Shown in pieces: positions 37,393-38,623 of a stretch of DNA of 38,623 bases (the first letter of the stretch is position 1; each line of letters opens with the position of its first letter). Under the pieces are notes generated by a model, which made no database searches, had not been told where the DNA came from, and saw nothing but the letters and a program-made list of their open reading frames with translations. Location of the stretch: positions 1 through 38,623 of the forward strand of contig NZ_JADEXE010000029.1 in the NCBI RefSeq assembly GCF_015207265.1, read 5' to 3'. Both the position numbers and the translations under genes were made by a program. Source of the stretch: Nodosilinea sp. LEGE 07298 (lineage in GTDB: Bacteria; Cyanobacteriota; Cyanobacteriia; Phormidesmidales; Phormidesmidaceae).

Positions 37393-38623
37393 ATGCCTAC
37401 GCTTCCCGGCTCTAAAACGCCTTTTTGGCAGCGCGCCCCCAAGCTGATTCTGCGCCCGCTAGACTACTTTGAAGACAACTATCGTCGCTACGGCTCGGTG
37501 TTTCAGGTGGGGGAAGGGCCGCCGCCCTCAATCTATGTGGCCGACCCGGCAGTGATTCAGGGAATTTTTCAGGCAGATGCGGCCCAGTTTCACGTGCCGC
37601 CCCAAAATGTGGGCAGCGGGTTGACATTCATTCTGGGCGATCAATCCCTGCTGCTGCTGGATGGGGAGCGCCACCGTCGCCACCGGCGGTTGCTGATGCC
37701 GCCGTTTCATGGCGATCGCATGCGGGCCTACGGCGATGTAATCTGCGATCTGACCGAGCAGGTAATGGCGACCTGGCAGCCGGGGGTGGCCTTCAACCTG
37801 CGGGCCGCCATGCAGGAGATTACCCTGCGGGTGATTCTCAAGGCAGTGTTTGGGCTAGGGGATGGCGATCGCTACGATCGCCTGCGCCAATTGCTCAGCA
37901 CCCTGCTGGAGGGGCTGGGCACGCCCTTCAGCGCTTTTTTCATTTTCTTCCCCGGGCTGCAAAAAGATTTGGGGCCGCTCAGCCCCTGGGGCCGGTTCGT
38001 GCGCATCAAGGCCGAAATTGACGCCCTGATCTACGCTGAAATTGAGGATCGGCGGCAGCATCCGCAGCCAGAGCGCACCGATATTCTGTCGCTGATGATG
38101 AGCGCCCGCGACGACCAGGGCCAGCCCCTCAGCGACGGCGAACTCCACGACGAGCTGATGACGCTGCTGGTGGCAGGCCACGAAACCACCGCTTCAGCGC
38201 TAACCTGGGCGCTGTACTGGGTGCACTGGCTGCCGGAGGTGGGCAACCGCCTGCACCAGGAACTCGATCGCCTAGGCCCAGCCCCCGACCCCCTGGCTGT
38301 GGCCAGTCAGCCCTACCTCACCGCCCTCTGCCAGGAGACCCTGCGCATTTATCCGGTGGCACCGACCACGGGCATTCGCATTCTCAGCCAGCCATTGACG
38401 GTGGCGGGCTACGAGTTCCCCGCTGGGGCCGTGCTGTTTCTCAACATTTACCTGGTGCACCACCGCGACGATCTCTACCCTAAACCCGATCGCTTTAGGC
38501 CGGAGCGATTTTTGGAGCGGCAGTATTCGCCCGCCGAGTTTTTGCCCTTTGGGGGTGGCCACCGCAGCTGCATTGGCATGGCCTTTGCGCTGATGGAGAT
38601 GAAGCTGGTGCTGGCCACCGTAC
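37393..38623 (+). CDS. Cytochrome P450, CYP110-like (cut by window end)
   Basis: The first ~410 residues of a soluble bacterial P450, open to the window edge, so roughly 40-50 C-terminal residues should be missing. Marks of the family are A-G-H-E-T-T in the I helix (oxygen activation), E-T-L-R-I-Y-P (E-x-x-R, K helix), P-D-R-F-R-P-E-R-F and the haem-binding loop F-G-G-G-H-R-S-C-I-G with Cys393. The N-terminal half has M-P-P-F-H-G-D-R-M-R-A-Y-G, as in the cyanobacterial CYP110 family, whose members hydroxylate fatty acids, alkanes and terpenoids. Start at ATG 37393 (M-P-T-L-P-G). No ferredoxin or terpene synthase gene is visible within the window. It lies 97 bp after the phosphoketolase on the same strand, possibly with its own promoter. 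Confidence 0.93.
   Translation, partial: MPTLPGSKTPFWQRAPKLILRPLDYFEDNYRRYGSVFQVGEGPPPSIYVADPAVIQGIFQADAAQFHVPPQNVGSGLTFILGDQSLLLLDGERHRRHRRLLMPPFHGDRMRAYGDVICDLTEQVMATWQPGVAFNLRAAMQEITLRVILKAVFGLGDGDRYDRLRQLLSTLLEGLGTPFSAFFIFFPGLQKDLGPLSPWGRFVRIKAEIDALIYAEIEDRRQHPQPERTDILSLMMSARDDQGQPLSDGELHDELMTLLVAGHETTASALTWALYWVHWLPEVGNRLHQELDRLGPAPDPLAVASQPYLTALCQETLRIYPVAPTTGIRILSQPLTVAGYEFPAGAVLFLNIYLVHHRDDLYPKPDRFRPERFLERQYSPAEFLPFGGGHRSCIGMAFALMEMKLVLATV

Noticed and set aside
1-38623. CRISPR arrays, tRNA or rRNA genes, complete insertion sequences
   Set aside because: No regularly spaced repeats with unique spacers, no T-arm/anticodon-like cloverleaf, and no transposase-like frame with terminal repeats were found by eye.
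34806-38623. Phosphoketolase and P450 as one biosynthetic cluster
   Set aside because: The 97-bp gap and lack of further pathway genes in view do not support a functional link.

Overview
This window looks like chromosomal DNA from a cyanobacterium. It carries psb34 (photosystem II assembly), a helical carotenoid protein of the OCP N-terminal family, DUF4058, a CYP110-like P450, a phosphoketolase and a cyanobacterial-type RecO-MFS pair. The HIP1 octamer GCGATCGC and its GCGATCG core are scattered throughout. The mix of genes suggests a filamentous, Leptolyngbya/Nodosilinea-like lineage, but that placement is inference. No tRNA, rRNA, CRISPR array or complete insertion sequence was seen.

Layout. 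0.2-8.0 kb is a mosaic of housekeeping genes: cysE, a small secreted protein, a 51-aa membrane peptide, a bactofilin, a carotenoid-binding HCP, an orphan ABC-2-type ATPase, aroC with a cupin, an M23 peptidase and an unusual MBL-fold protein. 8.1-18.9 kb holds psb34, an AddB/RecB-like ATPase, rpsU, a metallophosphoesterase, an SDR oxidoreductase, a carboxymuconolactone decarboxylase-family protein, recO, an MFS transporter, a GT4 glycosyltransferase and a DUF4058 protein. 18.9-24.0 kb is a visibly AT-richer accessory segment. It has a hypothetical gene with an apparently frameshifted tail, two direct copies of a dispersed repeat of about 72 bp, a small frameshifted ORF relic, a membrane protein, a GNAT acetyltransferase and a 535-aa stand-alone reverse transcriptase. 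24.0-27.9 kb returns to host-like DNA: a small cyanobacterial protein invaded by an in-frame 24-bp triplicate repeat, uvrB, and a HipA-like kinase/DUF3037 pair. 28.3-33.9 kb is a signalling operon: membrane histidine kinase, XRE-type HTH protein, and a large multi-PAS/GAF hybrid kinase whose N-terminal receiver has lost its phospho-acceptor. 34.0-38.6 kb holds a GNAT protein, phosphoketolase and a P450 cut off by the window end.

The best candidate for an undescribed system is the reverse transcriptase at 21852-23459. Its motifs (D-I-x-Q-F-F-P-S-I-Y-T-H, G-V-T-V-G-P-D, H-V-D-D) and its roughly 250-residue helical C-terminal region match the UG/Abi (DRT, defence-associated) class rather than group II intron, retron or DGR enzymes. 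It sits alone in AT-rich DNA. Upstream is a structured non-coding stretch of about 550 bp (23460-24016) with direct repeats, a 15-bp palindrome and three hairpins, a plausible place to look for a partner RNA. Second-tier leads are the HipA-like kinase/DUF3037 module, the kinase/HTH/hybrid-kinase operon with its E-for-D receiver, and a symmetric nested inverted repeat at 12583-12685.
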